26,269 nt of DNA from a virus. Positions 1 to 9,321 of this stretch are shown piece by piece. A program made the translations under genes and the position numbers. Every line of letters starts with the position of its first letter. The first letter of the stretch is position 1. The notes beneath the pieces are model-generated. The model worked only from the letters and a program-made list of their open reading frames with translations. It had not been told where the DNA came from and ran no database searches. The DNA is taken from positions 1 through 26,269 of IMG/VR virus record IMGVR_UViG_3300028654_000501; one strand, 5' to 3'.

Positions 1-1254
1 GGTCCCGGTGACGCCTTGAGTACCTTGAAGCCCGGTCCCGGTAATACCCTGCGTTCCCTGAGCCCCGGTCCCGGTGGTACCCTGCGTTCCCTGAGCACCC
101 GCTCCGATAGCTCCTTGCGTGCCCTGAGTCGCGACTCCGGTTAGGCCCTGGGTGCCTTGAGCCCCGATCCCGGTGACGCCTTGAGTACCTTGAAGCCCGG
201 TCCCCGTTATGCCTTGGGTGCCTTGAATACCTACAAGCCCCGTAGCAAGAATAGTCCAAGCAGAAAAAGAACCCGACCCATTTATAAGATCCACTAACAC
301 GGTGAGGTTGAACCCCGAATAAGCCGTGCAGAAACCTTCCATCCAATTGGATGGCGAGCCAGCAGCTATAATGCGTATTCTGCTACCAGGGGCAAAAGCG
401 TCGATGTTCGAGCCTACCTCAAAAGTCTTTGACCCGGTGGCTATGGTTACGGTGTCAAAACTAGCATCTTCAAACGTAGAACCTGCAGGCCCGTCATTCC
501 CCTGTACGCCCTGCATTCCTATCCCGGTAGGCCCCTGTATGCCTTGAGGCCCGTCAGCAGGGCCTTGGATTCCTTGTAGGCCTTGCAGCCCTTGAATCCC
601 AGGATCACCGCTCACGGAGACATTCCATATACTGTAGGTGCCGGAGCCAATAGTAAAGTCTATGAGCACAGTGAGTGCGAAGCCGATATAGCTAGAGCAA
701 TAACCCTCCATCCAATTAGAGCCGTCATGCGCGATACGCACTCTGCTGCCAAGCGCAAAACCATAGCTGGAAGATCCTAGAGTAACAGTTACTGACCCGG
801 TCGATATAGTCTTTGTGTCGAAGCTGGCTGCAGTAAGTATCGTGCCGTTGGCACCGTTGGCTCCTTGTATACTAGTCCCTGCTCTTCCCTGCGCTCCGCC
901 TTGCCCTTGTACGCCGATGCTGCCTTGAGCGCCATCGGCTCCTTGAATGCTCTCTCCCATGGAGCCTTGGATACCAGTACCGTCGGCTCCCTGTGCCCCG
1001 TCGGCTCCCTGTGCCCCGTCGGCTCCCTGTGCCCCAAAACCGGGAGGTCCATCTCCTCCAATAATGCCTTGAGTTCCTTGTGGTCCGTCGGCTGGACCCT
1101 GCGGGCCGGCAGGACCTTGTGCGCCAGAACTTAGAAACGGTGCCGCGGTATCGAACATGGCGCCCATGCACCCGCTCGTATCCTCTGTCGGTATAATAGA
1201 GTTCTTAGCATGAAGCGCGGCCATGATCGCAGAAACCATTGCTGTGTCGGCCAT
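1..1254 (-). CDS. Collagen-like tail fibre protein, C-terminus outside window
   Basis: The frame stays open for 418 codons from ATG 1254 to the window edge, so the 3' end is missing. The start has a GGAG 7-8 bases upstream and lies one base after the stop of the spike gene. After about 40 N-terminal residues there is a Gly-X-Y stretch (residues ~43-137), an ~80-residue globular module (~140-217), a second Gly-X-Y stretch, a second related module (~260-338), and then a very regular array of the form GTQGxTGxGxQ. The two modules share an SFDT start, GSR(V/I)RI and NWMEG(Y/F)C, so they are an internal duplication. Collagen-like trimers are common in phage fibres, and the position after hub and spike fits a host-binding fibre or baseplate appendage. 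The fibre role is inferred from repeats and position; the receptor-binding tip is not in view. Confidence 0.85.
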   Translation of the reverse strand, partial: MADTAMVSAIMAALHAKNSIIPTEDTSGCMGAMFDTAAPFLSSGAQGPAGPQGPADGPQGTQGIIGGDGPPGFGAQGADGAQGADGAQGADGTGIQGSMGESIQGADGAQGSIGVQGQGGAQGRAGTSIQGANGANGTILTAASFDTKTISTGSVTVTLGSSSYGFALGSRVRIAHDGSNWMEGYCSSYIGFALTVLIDFTIGSGTYSIWNVSVSGDPGIQGLQGLQGIQGPADGPQGIQGPTGIGMQGVQGNDGPAGSTFEDASFDTVTIATGSKTFEVGSNIDAFAPGSRIRIIAAGSPSNWMEGFCTAYSGFNLTVLVDLINGSGSFSAWTILATGLVGIQGTQGITGTGLQGTQGVTGIGAQGTQGLTGVATQGTQGAIGAGAQGTQGTTGTGAQGTQGITGTGLQGTQGVTGT

Positions 1255-1255
1255 C

Positions 1256-2182
1256 TTAGTCTCCTATCTTCAGCCTACCAGATCCTGAAGTGATCTTTCC
1301 CTTGAGCCCCTGAGTATCCGAATTAAACGGAATACCAAATATAGAGCATACAGCCTGAAGAGCCTCTATATTGGCGGAGTCAGTACCGTCATCGACTCGT
1401 ACATCGTCGCCCTCTCGAGCTACATCTTTTGCACCAATTTTTTTAATGTAAAATACGCTTCCTTCTGCTCCCTCTATGTCGACATCACCTTGGGTATCTA
1501 CATCAAGATCGCCTTCCAAATCCATAACGATGGCAGACTCAGGACCACTCGTCTTAATATGTAGCGCATTTCTAAACTCTATCGACACTGGGGATTGTCT
1601 ACCAAATAAGAGCGTAATCGGTGCGTCAGGACCAGGAGTCTCCGCGTCGATTCTAGGAGAATCGAACACAAGAGACACCGCGCTCTTAAAAGCCTGCATC
1701 ACGCGCGCGGCTGTCTGAGAATCTACATAAGGCCCACTGTCGTCCTGCCCGTAGTGAACCGATGAGGGGGCTCTCGTATTCGAGGTCTTAGCGAGTATTC
1801 CGACGCCTGAGAACATGCTGTAGCGGTTCATGCTGTCGTTGACGTTCTGCAAGGTCGAGACGCCATCAGGATCTATTTTTGATCTCGCCTCGGAATCGAG
1901 GAACATCAAATCGTCATGTGAGCGTAAAAACAGAAGAAGAACACTGTCGTGCTCCTGTGGCTGCACAGTCTCCTCGACAAGTTTCGAGGAGCCTGGCCAG
2001 ATGAGGCGAACGGTGAAAACATTGTTCACCTGCCCTTCTTGCACGAGGAGGCGCACCTTGACCGTGTTGACATCGAAGACTTCGACGACTTCGGCGTATT
2101 CGACGATGAGGAGGTTCTTAATCCAGTCAAGCATATTGCTACGAGCGCTATACTTGAATAGTTCAAATCCGTCCTTATCCAT
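1256..2182 (-). CDS. Putative baseplate central spike protein (Gp138/gp5-like)
   Basis: This is a 308-aa protein. The N-terminal ~100 residues alternate hydrophobic and polar residues ([20 protein letters not shown]; then a [10 protein letters not shown] segment), as expected for the OB-fold that plugs a spike into the hub. The region from about residue 190 is beta-rich, with short Asp/Gly turns ([18 protein letters not shown]), consistent with a beta-helical needle. In contractile phages this protein caps the tail tube and punctures the outer membrane. It sits between the hub gene and the fibre gene, the usual place. The start ATG 2182 overlaps the end of the hub gene by 8 bases, with AGGAG about 10 bases upstream. 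The family call rests on pattern and order only; a simple baseplate protein is the alternative. Confidence 0.65.
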   Translation of the reverse strand: MDKDGFELFKYSARSNMLDWIKNLLIVEYAEVVEVFDVNTVKVRLLVQEGQVNNVFTVRLIWPGSSKLVEETVQPQEHDSVLLLFLRSHDDLMFLDSEARSKIDPDGVSTLQNVNDSMNRYSMFSGVGILAKTSNTRAPSSVHYGQDDSGPYVDSQTAARVMQAFKSAVSLVFDSPRIDAETPGPDAPITLLFGRQSPVSIEFRNALHIKTSGPESAIVMDLEGDLDVDTQGDVDIEGAEGSVFYIKKIGAKDVAREGDDVRVDDGTDSANIEALQAVCSIFGIPFNSDTQGLKGKITSGSGRLKIGD

Positions 2183-4175
2183 TCAAGGTGACTCCTGTCT
2201 GTTCATAGCCTGGGAGGTATTTATTCTTGTAAGGATGCCTGATTACTACAATCTTATTATCAAAGAGCCAAGGGATCTTGAACGATAATCCGCTCACGCG
2301 ATCATTATCGGGAGAATAGTCCTCGAGAGCAAGGCCGGCAGTCACCGTCATAGGTCCGTCTGCCCATGCCCCAGGTGAGTTCCATGTGGCAAGATCGGTG
2401 AGCGCGCGGGCTAGATCAGGGAGATGGACTACACCGTGCTCGTCGGTCCAATCGACGGGGCTCGCGGTCTTTAATAGTTGGTTGGCCACATCAACCCAAC
2501 TGTGATGTGCACTGTCGTAAGGATACACCCCGACCGTTACGGTCAGCGTTATCCACGCCTTTTTTACCATGTCTTGCGCCGAGGCGGGATTGTCGGTGTA
2601 GGATTGCTTACTCGGATGAGTACCCGGTACAACCGTGACAAGCCCTGTCTCGTAATCGACCACTGGAGCGTCTTCGTCAGGTATATCAACGCATGAAAGC
2701 GTCATCTCGTTGTCGTCGCCTACTGTGGAGAACTTGACGGAGCTCAATAAAACCAAGAACGCATGATGAGTCTCCTTTGGTTGATAGAAACTACCAACTG
2801 TGTCGAGTATACGATACCTACTCACGAACAACACCGTCGTCATGGGATTTATGAGCTGCCTGAACGGACAGCGGATTATCCTCAAGCCAGACATCGTTAT
2901 ATCGTAGACCGCCGCGAGCTTAAGCACCTTGCCGTTCTTCTGCCGCTCTTTTATCACCGGGTCCTTGAAGAGGCCCTTGGTGCTCTGGCTCGTCTTATAA
3001 ACAAACAGTGAACCATCCAACGACATATACCAGCGGATATAATTGAAGTGGTTCTTGATGGCATTGAGCTGCGATTCTAGCGTCTCGTGCGCCTCATCGA
3101 ACAACTGAAATCCAGCATTGAGATCCTGGAATGCGGAGGCTATCTTCTGCACCTGAGCAGCAACTTGCTTATTCGATTGCGCGAGGTTAGGCTGAAACAC
3201 GCCATACTTGGGTATGTCGGCGACGCTCGTCATGGAACTAAGCTCTTCCGAGCAGGACACCGGGACTCCCAGGAACCCGGCGTCGAACGGAGTCAAGAGA
3301 CCATCACCATCGGGAATAAGTTTCGTCCACTGTTTGTCTGGCTTCATCGCCTTACCTACGAGATAATTATAATTCCATACCAATATCTGCACATCATCGA
3401 CGATAATGTCATCCGTCAATTTTATGTGGGTAACCTGTACCAAATGCTCGATGCCAGGCCTGATGAACCTCCGCGTTATCCACTGATAGAACATCATCCC
3501 TATCTTCGACATGCCCTTGGGGAAATTATTATTATTATACCCTGGCACTAGATCGTCTTTGGTATGGCTCCACGGTATGCCCGTATCCAAGTGCGCCACA
3601 GTGCCCACAAAAACCCACTCACGATCGGGTGGATTATTCTCAGGATAACAGTTGAGTATCTGCACAATGAGCTGTTTACCCGACAGCATCCCTCCGAAGC
3701 CGTCCAACGAGTCATTGTCCATGTCATAAAATGCATCAACGTCACTCGCGCCCGCTACCTTGTCCCATCTCGGAAACTCGTCTATATAGCCGAGCTGCAC
3801 GACCGCAGACATGATGGGATTCTCCGCAGCGGAGTCTATCCTCTCGTCCGCCACTTCACGATCGATAAAGAGTCCCGTGATTCTTATCTGGACACTAATC
3901 GCTATCGTATCGGCGACTTGATTATAGGTTATCGTTATCGCGGGCGGAAAAGAGCACCTGACGAACTGCACCGTACCATCGCTGTGATAAACTGGCTCAT
4001 AGTCACTGCGAATGCAGAAGCTCCTATCTCCGTTCTTGTCCGCGTATTTTCGAATGAACTTTACATTTATGATCCTACCAAACATAAGCGAGCTCTCAGG
4101 AGAATTGACGAGCTCCTTTCCCTCTACTATCTGAGAGGCGCTTGCGAGGCTATCGATGCCCCTCGTATCATTCAT
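2175..4175 (-). CDS. Putative baseplate hub protein (gp27/gpD-like)
   Basis: I start this 666-aa protein at ATG 4175, which overlaps the preceding gene by 8 bases. A GTG at 4241 would overlap it by 74 bases and add an atypical N-terminus. Early residues (an N-x-V-A-D-T-I-A-I-S-V-Q-I pattern, then VQLGYID and VFVGTVAHLDTGI) resemble the first hub domain, which defines a tube-like ring and its field of action. The middle third has a helical, coiled-coil-like segment (LAQSNKQVAAQVQKIASAFQ). The C-terminal part (ITMSGLRIIRCPFRQLINP, a VSRYRILDTVGSFYQ stretch, then HHAFLV) matches the hub pattern in which a test function is evaluated against reference coordinates. Hubs form the trimeric base that docks the tube and spike, and the spike gene follows directly. 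Confidence 0.6.
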   Translation of the reverse strand: MNDTRGIDSLASASQIVEGKELVNSPESSLMFGRIINVKFIRKYADKNGDRSFCIRSDYEPVYHSDGTVQFVRCSFPPAITITYNQVADTIAISVQIRITGLFIDREVADERIDSAAENPIMSAVVQLGYIDEFPRWDKVAGASDVDAFYDMDNDSLDGFGGMLSGKQLIVQILNCYPENNPPDREWVFVGTVAHLDTGIPWSHTKDDLVPGYNNNNFPKGMSKIGMMFYQWITRRFIRPGIEHLVQVTHIKLTDDIIVDDVQILVWNYNYLVGKAMKPDKQWTKLIPDGDGLLTPFDAGFLGVPVSCSEELSSMTSVADIPKYGVFQPNLAQSNKQVAAQVQKIASAFQDLNAGFQLFDEAHETLESQLNAIKNHFNYIRWYMSLDGSLFVYKTSQSTKGLFKDPVIKERQKNGKVLKLAAVYDITMSGLRIIRCPFRQLINPMTTVLFVSRYRILDTVGSFYQPKETHHAFLVLLSSVKFSTVGDDNEMTLSCVDIPDEDAPVVDYETGLVTVVPGTHPSKQSYTDNPASAQDMVKKAWITLTVTVGVYPYDSAHHSWVDVANQLLKTASPVDWTDEHGVVHLPDLARALTDLATWNSPGAWADGPMTVTAGLALEDYSPDNDRVSGLSFKIPWLFDNKIVVIRHPYKNKYLPGYEQTGVTLNG

Positions 4176-4479
4176 AAAGATCCACCACGCAGCTTTGCAT
4201 ATTCGAACTCGATAAAAGGAGCCCAAGCAGAGAAGAATCACTCGTGGTCACGGCGACGTTTTCGTCCCCGAGCCCTATGACGAGGGAGCCGAACTTTTCC
4301 GCGACGAGCCTACTTGACGTGTCGAATGTCTGTATATCGCAAATCATCCTCGCCACTCGCGCGCTCGAGGGACCAGACTCGTAGGTCTCGTCGATTATGG
4401 TGAAAATTGCACTCTTAAGGCCGTAGTTTACTGTATAAACGCCGTTCGTGAAGAGGCTCGGTACCAGGGTGAACTTCAT
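4168..4479 (-). CDS. Small baseplate or tail protein, possibly a plug
   Basis: The product has 103 aa. ATG 4479 overlaps the previous gene's stop as TAAATG and has GGAGG 7 bases upstream, so it is a real, translationally coupled gene. The sequence is beta-rich with small residues (FGSLVIGLGDENVAV) and has no signal peptide or obvious membrane helix. Its place between a Dit-like protein and the hub is where simple contractile phages encode small baseplate plug or LysM-type proteins. I see no LysM motif. The plug idea is a guess from position and size. Confidence 0.75.
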   Translation of the reverse strand: MKFTLVPSLFTNGVYTVNYGLKSAIFTIIDETYESGPSSARVARMICDIQTFDTSSRLVAEKFGSLVIGLGDENVAVTTSDSSLLGLLLSSSNMQSCVVDLYE

Positions 4480-5325
4480 TTAGTTTCCTCCAAATTGGCC
4501 GAACTGATCGACCCCGGTTATTCGATCGAGCACCGTAGAGAGCGGGGTGAGGAACGACGACGGCATCTTTATCGTCGCGCCGCCCTGTGGCTTATTGACG
4601 CAGAGCACCGGCATCTCCTGTACCCGTAGAGATCCGCGGAACACATCGTCCTCTTTCGGCTCCTTTGAGATATCCATGTCGGAAATCATAACGAACTCGT
4701 AGTACATCCCCGTCCACATTTTCATCACGAGAAAGTGGGATCTTTTCCACATGGTCTCCAGGGATATCTTATTCACATACGATAGACCGTCGGTATTCGG
4801 AAGCTGGAGCGCTGTCTGAACCGCCTCATTCGCTGTAGCGACTCTATTTTTATATACACTGCTTACGAAGTTCGCTATCTGGTCGTGGAGCGGCGTTGCG
4901 CCGAGCATATAGGCGAACGTGTCGATGGCGCCGGAAAAAGCAGAAGCAAAGTCCATCATGCCCCTATCAATCGGGGTGAAGGGGAGCACCACGTCGAGCG
5001 TGTACTGCTTTGGATCTCGTACCGCATTGTCAGTGATGGCGCGCAAGACTGAGGGACGGATCTGCTGTGCGTGTGCCTCCGCCGAAATATTTTCCTGCGG
5101 CTCGTAGAGAATAACTCTCTTCGTGGATATGTTTGTTTTACCGATCTCGTGCATCTTCGTCACCCGGAACATGGCTATGGGGAGTGTAATGACTCCCTGG
5201 TCCGGAGCCCAGTTCACGTCGTATAGGCAGGTGAGACTCGTGATATAACGCAAGAGATCAGAGGAGGTTTGAATGAGCGTCGGGATTATTATTCCCGAAG
5301 CATTGCCACTAAGCGGTCCACCCAT
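4480..5325 (-). CDS. Dit-like baseplate/tail protein
   Basis: The product is 281 aa. ATG 5325 has AGGAG with a 6-base spacer. The N-terminal third has a KRVILYEPQENISAEAHAQQIRP stretch followed by YTLDVVLPF, and the C-terminal third has YEFVMISDMDISKEPKED followed by GSLRVQEMPVL. This 'label, then describe, then target' beta pattern ending in an EM/EIR-like strand is typical of Dit-like domains that form the ring joining tube and baseplate. The central part is helical and poorly defined. It lies directly after the tape measure gene, where Dit-like genes normally sit. Assignment is by resemblance and gene order, so a generic baseplate wedge protein remains possible. Confidence 0.6.
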   Translation of the reverse strand: MGGPLSGNASGIIIPTLIQTSSDLLRYITSLTCLYDVNWAPDQGVITLPIAMFRVTKMHEIGKTNISTKRVILYEPQENISAEAHAQQIRPSVLRAITDNAVRDPKQYTLDVVLPFTPIDRGMMDFASAFSGAIDTFAYMLGATPLHDQIANFVSSVYKNRVATANEAVQTALQLPNTDGLSYVNKISLETMWKRSHFLVMKMWTGMYYEFVMISDMDISKEPKEDDVFRGSLRVQEMPVLCVNKPQGGATIKMPSSFLTPLSTVLDRITGVDQFGQFGGN

Positions 5326-5334
5326 ATAAATCTC

Positions 5335-7770
5335 CTATTTACTGGAGGCTTTTTGTAAATTAAACCCACCGAGCGCGGCATTTATTATATTGTTCTCGTT
5401 GTCGCGGTTAATGGTGAAACTTCGCACTAGATTACCCGCGTCCTGGTCATTGAGTTCAGTCTGAGCCAAGATCTTCCCGTGGTCCATCAGGTCCACTATA
5501 ACCTGAAAAGTCCCTCCGGCGCCAGGTGCTCCTATTTTATTGAATTCAACTTGATAGCCCTTACTTATGGCATCAATGAGGCTTGTGACACCGAGACTCT
5601 TGTTACTAGCCAAATCTAGTCCTACTTTTCCTATAAGTTCGTAAACGTCAGCAGAGCTTATGAGCCTCTCTTGTAAATCGGAGCGCATTTTCCTTCCAGC
5701 CGGAGTATCGCCTGCACCATTCGCCGATCTCAGGGCATTCGCATCCAGGTAAGCTTCCACGGCGGGGTCTAGATAAACCGGCTTATGCCCAGGGAGACTT
5801 TCCAAATCTTTCTTATTTTGCGCGAGTATAGCGGCAGCCACGAGCGCCGTTACCTGCATCTGTCCTAATATACCCATCGTCATACTCGCCTGAGACAGAG
5901 AATCATTGGCATGCGTGGCGTTGGTATAGACTACAAGCCTCGTACCGTCTTTCGTGGTAGCGGTTCCTAAATCACGTATTGCTCGAAGCGTGTCCGAGTA
6001 AGCCCCTATGTCGCCAAAGAAATCAGCATCAGTTATCGCCTTGGCAAAGTTCTCGAATGTCATACCTATCTTCTTGTAGTCCTGACTTCTAATAAGAGAT
6101 TGCAATTCATCAGGTCTGTCCTCCCATCCTGGGGCGGCACCATACAGTGCTAGTTTTTTAGCGAGAGCTGCTCGCTCTACAGGGGCATTGACGCCTGCTA
6201 ACCTGTTCGCATCCAAGTTAGAGGCCACGTTTCTCAATTCCTCGTGCTCGACCCACGAAGGGAAAAACCTCTTTGCTATCTCAGATCGGGCTATCCACCC
6301 ACGAAAATCCTCTATCCACTGTCCCGTATTCCCCACTATCTGTCGGAGTAGCGTCTCCGCGACGGACATTATGGAAGTACCCGCGCCTCGGAATCTATTA
6401 CCCGTTTCCACATCTGCATGGGTCGTAGCCGGAGGTGTCAGAAGAGATTTCGGTACATCGGGATTATTGGTATAAAAATCACTGGGAGGCATATAGTTGC
6501 CACTGCCCACCTTATCGCGCTTCTCGTACCAATAATTGTATAGAGTATCACCCGCCTGCCCACCGAGAGCCTCAGTGAATAAGCCGGCGTTGACGGCATA
6601 GGCCTTATCTGGAGTTGTCACCGGAAGACCAGGTGCTATGCCGGCTTCACTAGACTTCACTATACTTTTTATCATGATATCGAAGACACCAAGAGCATTT
6701 TGATCCCCGCCAGCTTTAACCATATCAACTAACTTGGCGGTATCTATACCGAGAATGGGCGCGAGTTTATTCCATGGAGCGTTGTCAAACGCAAGAGGAC
6801 TAGCGAAATTTGACATAATAGCGCCTATGGCACCGGGAAACATATTCTTATCGTAGCCCTTCGATGACGCTATTTTTTCCCAAGACTGCATAGTGCCAGG
6901 AGCAAAATTATACCTCTGGTCACCGAGAGCCTGCCTTCTTGCGTTACTAACGATATCTACTATGCCTTCACGTATTTTACCAAGTAGCACTACCGTGGCA
7001 GTCATTTTAGCGACAAGTAATCCAATCTCCGTTGATATACCGGAGAGCACGTATTTTCCCATTTTACCTGACGTACCACCACTCTCTTCTTTTATTGCAT
7101 CATCATCAGGATGCTCTTTGGCATATTGCTTTTTATAGCCAACCATCCGCGATCGTCGAGCGAGAGCGGCATAGGCTATAGATCGCTCATCAGACAATGA
7201 AACATCACCTATATCCCCCTCAGCACCTCCATTAACAAGTACCTCACCCAATGTCTTTTTGTATTTCTGTTCGGAGTTCGATATCTTGCCCCAAATGACG
7301 CGATTCAAGTTTTTATCATCGAAGTTAATTGAGGTACCGATGCCCCACTCCACGGCGCTTCCTTTGCCTTGAGAAAAATATCCACCATTCTGTCGAACGA
7401 GATTAGCAATTTCCGCTCGAGTACGAGGATCATGTATATTGCTCGTATGAACCCTAAATCCATTGTCCGAAGCAGAAGAGATATCTATACCGAGACTACT
7501 CTTACGGCGCCTATCACTAACTCGCGCGAACTCTTCTTCGACGGTTTTCTTGATGATCGGAAGGTGCTGGGAGGGCACAAAATAATCCGTAATGCGAATA
7601 TTCCCTTGTATGCTCCGCTGCGTCCTGAGCACTTTGTCGCTCTCGGATTGGAATTGACTCACGACCTGCCGCAGGAAGCTCTCGAAGCTCTTCGACATTG
7701 CCACGGCGTCAGGATTTGACATATCCATCGAGTAGCGCAGCGTGCCATACTTGTCGTTGGAACTGGGCAT
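5335..7770 (-). CDS. Tail tape measure protein
   Basis: This 811-aa protein starts at ATG 7770, one base inside the TGA that ends the frameshifted chaperone (TGATG); a GTG at 7773 is an in-frame alternative, and AGAGGAG upstream can serve either. It is the longest late gene and directly follows the tail chaperone pair, the diagnostic place for a tape measure. It has long helical stretches at the N-terminus (SFESFLRQVVSQFQSESDKV) and two hydrophobic segments, around residues 245-270 (IGLLVAKMTATVVLLGKI) and 645-665 (MQVTALVAAAILAQ). Such segments are usual in tape measures, which set tail length and enter the host membrane on DNA delivery. By the common ~0.15 nm per residue rule the tail would be about 120 nm; this is an estimate only. 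No lytic transglycosylase or peptidase motif was recognised. Confidence 0.8.
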   Translation of the reverse strand: MPSSNDKYGTLRYSMDMSNPDAVAMSKSFESFLRQVVSQFQSESDKVLRTQRSIQGNIRITDYFVPSQHLPIIKKTVEEEFARVSDRRRKSSLGIDISSASDNGFRVHTSNIHDPRTRAEIANLVRQNGGYFSQGKGSAVEWGIGTSINFDDKNLNRVIWGKISNSEQKYKKTLGEVLVNGGAEGDIGDVSLSDERSIAYAALARRSRMVGYKKQYAKEHPDDDAIKEESGGTSGKMGKYVLSGISTEIGLLVAKMTATVVLLGKIREGIVDIVSNARRQALGDQRYNFAPGTMQSWEKIASSKGYDKNMFPGAIGAIMSNFASPLAFDNAPWNKLAPILGIDTAKLVDMVKAGGDQNALGVFDIMIKSIVKSSEAGIAPGLPVTTPDKAYAVNAGLFTEALGGQAGDTLYNYWYEKRDKVGSGNYMPPSDFYTNNPDVPKSLLTPPATTHADVETGNRFRGAGTSIMSVAETLLRQIVGNTGQWIEDFRGWIARSEIAKRFFPSWVEHEELRNVASNLDANRLAGVNAPVERAALAKKLALYGAAPGWEDRPDELQSLIRSQDYKKIGMTFENFAKAITDADFFGDIGAYSDTLRAIRDLGTATTKDGTRLVVYTNATHANDSLSQASMTMGILGQMQVTALVAAAILAQNKKDLESLPGHKPVYLDPAVEAYLDANALRSANGAGDTPAGRKMRSDLQERLISSADVYELIGKVGLDLASNKSLGVTSLIDAISKGYQVEFNKIGAPGAGGTFQVIVDLMDHGKILAQTELNDQDAGNLVRSFTINRDNENNIINAALGGFNLQKASSK

Positions 7771-8464
7771 CACGTAGCTCCTCTTAAGGCCTTGGCGTGC
7801 TCTTCTAGCCTCTGCTGTAGTATATTCTTCGTTTTCTTATACCGCAAGAAGTCAAAGAGCATATCATAGTCAGAGGGCTCTCTCTTGAACTCCTCCATGA
7901 ACTCAAAGCACAAGTAATAGACCTCGTTGCCAAAATTAGCTTTTATGATCGCGGCTTGATCGACGCCCCCTTGCCACCCCTGGTCTTCTTCGGCGCTGTC
8001 GCTGGCGTGGCGGCTTCTTTCCCAGGCAGCGGATATTTTTTTAGCAGGTCTGCCGCGATGAACTCAGCGAGCCATGTAACGAGGATCGGATACTTGTCGA
8101 TCACATCGACACCGCGGAGATTCTGAAACCGATCGGTGACGTGAACCTCGCAGAGCGTCGTGACCGATCCGTCGTTATTCCTCATCTTGATGGTAAGGTC
8201 TTTATCCACGAGTAGCTGCATGGTGATGTCATACATCGCCTGAAAATCGTCGAGCATAGTCAGCGCGCGACACTCCTCGAAGAGAGACAGCTTATTGAAG
8301 CCCGAGGGAAACTCGTAGATCATCCTTGATTGCTTGATATCTTCCCGTATCGCCTTGTGCGCTTCCTCGAACTCTAGCGACGATGCGTCGAGAGCCAGAA
8401 ACTCGTGCGGCCTCTTTACCCCCGTCATTTTCTCTGCCATCTCTTTATTCACCATGCCGGCCAT
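7770..8464 (-). CDS. Tail assembly chaperone G-T fusion made by -1 frameshift
   Basis: A second frame, -1 relative to chaperone G, is open from before the end of G to a TGA at 7772-7770 that overlaps the tape measure ATG. A shift at the run of five G residues (7970-7966) would join 166 residues of G to 65 residues of T, giving 231 aa. The T part begins GVDQAAIIKANFGNEVYYLC and continues as charged helices with FEFMEEFKRE and LQQRLEEHAKALRG, typical of a helical T domain. It has no start codon with an SD of its own near the frame opening. In lambda-like tails the G-T fusion binds the tape measure and recruits tube subunits while G coats it; this gene pair sits exactly there. The exact slip codon is inferred. 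Confidence 0.75.
7943..8464 (-). CDS. Tail assembly chaperone G
   Basis: The product has 173 aa. ATG 8464 has a strong AAGGAGG with a 4-base spacer. The chain is mainly acidic helices (LEFEEAHKAIREDIKQ; LFEECRALTMLDDFQAMYDI) and then ends in a low-complexity basic tail (PKKTRGGKGASIKPRS) that the frameshifted form does not share in full. It lies between the tube and tape measure genes and has a -1 overlapping frame downstream, so the lambda gpG-type role is well supported: it should chaperone the tape measure during tail assembly and be absent from finished virions. The 74-bp gap before it holds a strong hairpin that may set its level relative to the tube gene. Confidence 0.8.
   Translation of the reverse strand: MAGMVNKEMAEKMTGVKRPHEFLALDASSLEFEEAHKAIREDIKQSRMIYEFPSGFNKLSLFEECRALTMLDDFQAMYDITMQLLVDKDLTIKMRNNDGSVTTLCEVHVTDRFQNLRGVDVIDKYPILVTWLAEFIAADLLKKYPLPGKEAATPATAPKKTRGGKGASIKPRS
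7964..7972 (-). promoter_or_regulatory. Programmed -1 frameshift site of the tail chaperone
   Basis: In the G frame the codons read AAG GGG GCG. Moving back one base inside the five-G run lets the GGG decoder re-pair perfectly and continue as GGC GTC GAT in the T frame. It is not a canonical X-XXY-YYZ heptamer because the A-site codon would not re-pair well. I saw no convincing downstream pseudoknot. The GGGG 9 bases upstream could act as an internal SD-like stimulator. The site is placed by overlap of the two open frames. Confidence 0.6.
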
Positions 8465-8484
8465 AAGTCCTCCTTACAATGGCA

Positions 8485-8515
8485 ATGCGGCCACCCTACT
8501 AAGGGGTGGCCGCAT
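8485..8515 (-). terminator. Hairpin after the tail tube gene, terminator- or processing-like
   Basis: There is a perfect 12-bp inverted repeat, ATGCGGCCACCC with GGGTGGCCGCAT, around a 7-base loop. It is GC-rich and lies between the tube stop (8539) and the SD of chaperone G. Leftward transcripts lack a long U tract after it, so full termination is doubtful. Partial termination or a 3' stabilising/processing stem that raises tube over chaperone is the likelier role. On the opposite strand the stem is followed by ATATTTT. Confidence 0.65.
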
Positions 8516-8538
8516 ATTTTGAACTACTAAATCCTAGG

Positions 8539-9306
8539 TCACGAGGGCCACGTCACCCCGGAGGGAACGACCACGGGATCGAGACCGTCGCCCGCGGCAG
8601 GAGTAGCGCCGTTGTCGATATCTCCGTCGGGAGAATCTACATCGTCGACGCCACCCACTATGCCGCTTTGCACGTTGGAGGCAGAGAAGAGATCACCCTG
8701 GCCAGCCTGGATCGCGTAGGGGCGGTATTTGGCCGAGATCCCGTTCTTGTTACCCACCGCCCAGATCGTCTGCTCGTCCAGGTTGTCAGCACCTACGCCC
8801 TCGAAGAAGCCAGAGTAGAGCATGACGGCCGCGTAGGGCACGATCGCGTTACCTGCGAGGATGAGGTGGGGCACGTTCTGGACGCTCACGCCGTAGAAGA
8901 CGGTGATGATCCGCTTGCCGTTGACCATGCGGATGATGGTCAGCGTCCCCCCAAGTGAGTCCTTGGAGGCGATGATGAGCTGCAAGGCGGCGATGAGGTC
9001 GCCCGAACCCACAAGCCCGGTGGTGCGGAGCACGTTGAGCGTGGCCCGGCCAGCGAGCATGTGGTTCGTGATGGTGATCGTCGAGCCGTCGACGAGCGCC
9101 TCCATCACGGCGCTGTCCTGCAAGGGCACCGCCGAGAAGAAGGTGTCGTTGAGCCGAACGGATTTCGACACATCGATCTCATCGACTGGTGACGCATCGC
9201 TCACCTGGCCGGAGAGGTAGGGGTGCCGAAACTTGATTATGATCCCACCAGAGGTCTGGAACGACGCTCGCTGCTGCGGCGCCGCTCGGTTAGTTCCAAA
9301 AGCCAT
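8539..9306 (-). CDS. Tail tube protein
   Basis: This 255-aa protein starts at ATG 9306, after a purine-rich AAGGGGGG SD. The sequence is beta-rich with little charge clustering: an early IDVSKSVRLNDTFF segment, then ITITNHMLAGRATLNV and GTLTIIRMVNGKRIITVFYGV, as in the single-domain tube proteins that follow sheath genes. The C-terminal ~50 residues are acidic, Gly-rich and probably flexible (VDDVDSPDGDIDNGATPAAG). It would form hexameric rings inside the sheath. The sheath gene lies immediately upstream in transcription and the chaperone gene follows, the classic sheath-tube-chaperone-tape measure order. A hairpin just after the gene suggests high and separately controlled expression. Confidence 0.75.
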   Translation of the reverse strand: MAFGTNRAAPQQRASFQTSGGIIIKFRHPYLSGQVSDASPVDEIDVSKSVRLNDTFFSAVPLQDSAVMEALVDGSTITITNHMLAGRATLNVLRTTGLVGSGDLIAALQLIIASKDSLGGTLTIIRMVNGKRIITVFYGVSVQNVPHLILAGNAIVPYAAVMLYSGFFEGVGADNLDEQTIWAVGNKNGISAKYRPYAIQAGQGDLFSASNVQSGIVGGVDDVDSPDGDIDNGATPAAGDGLDPVVVPSGVTWPS

Positions 9307-9321
9307 GGTATCCCCCCTTCC

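Noticed and set aside
3564-4280. Plus-strand frame of 238 codons opposite the hub gene
   Set aside because: It is a shadow of the hub coding strand, with no SD and an Arg/His/Ile-heavy random composition.
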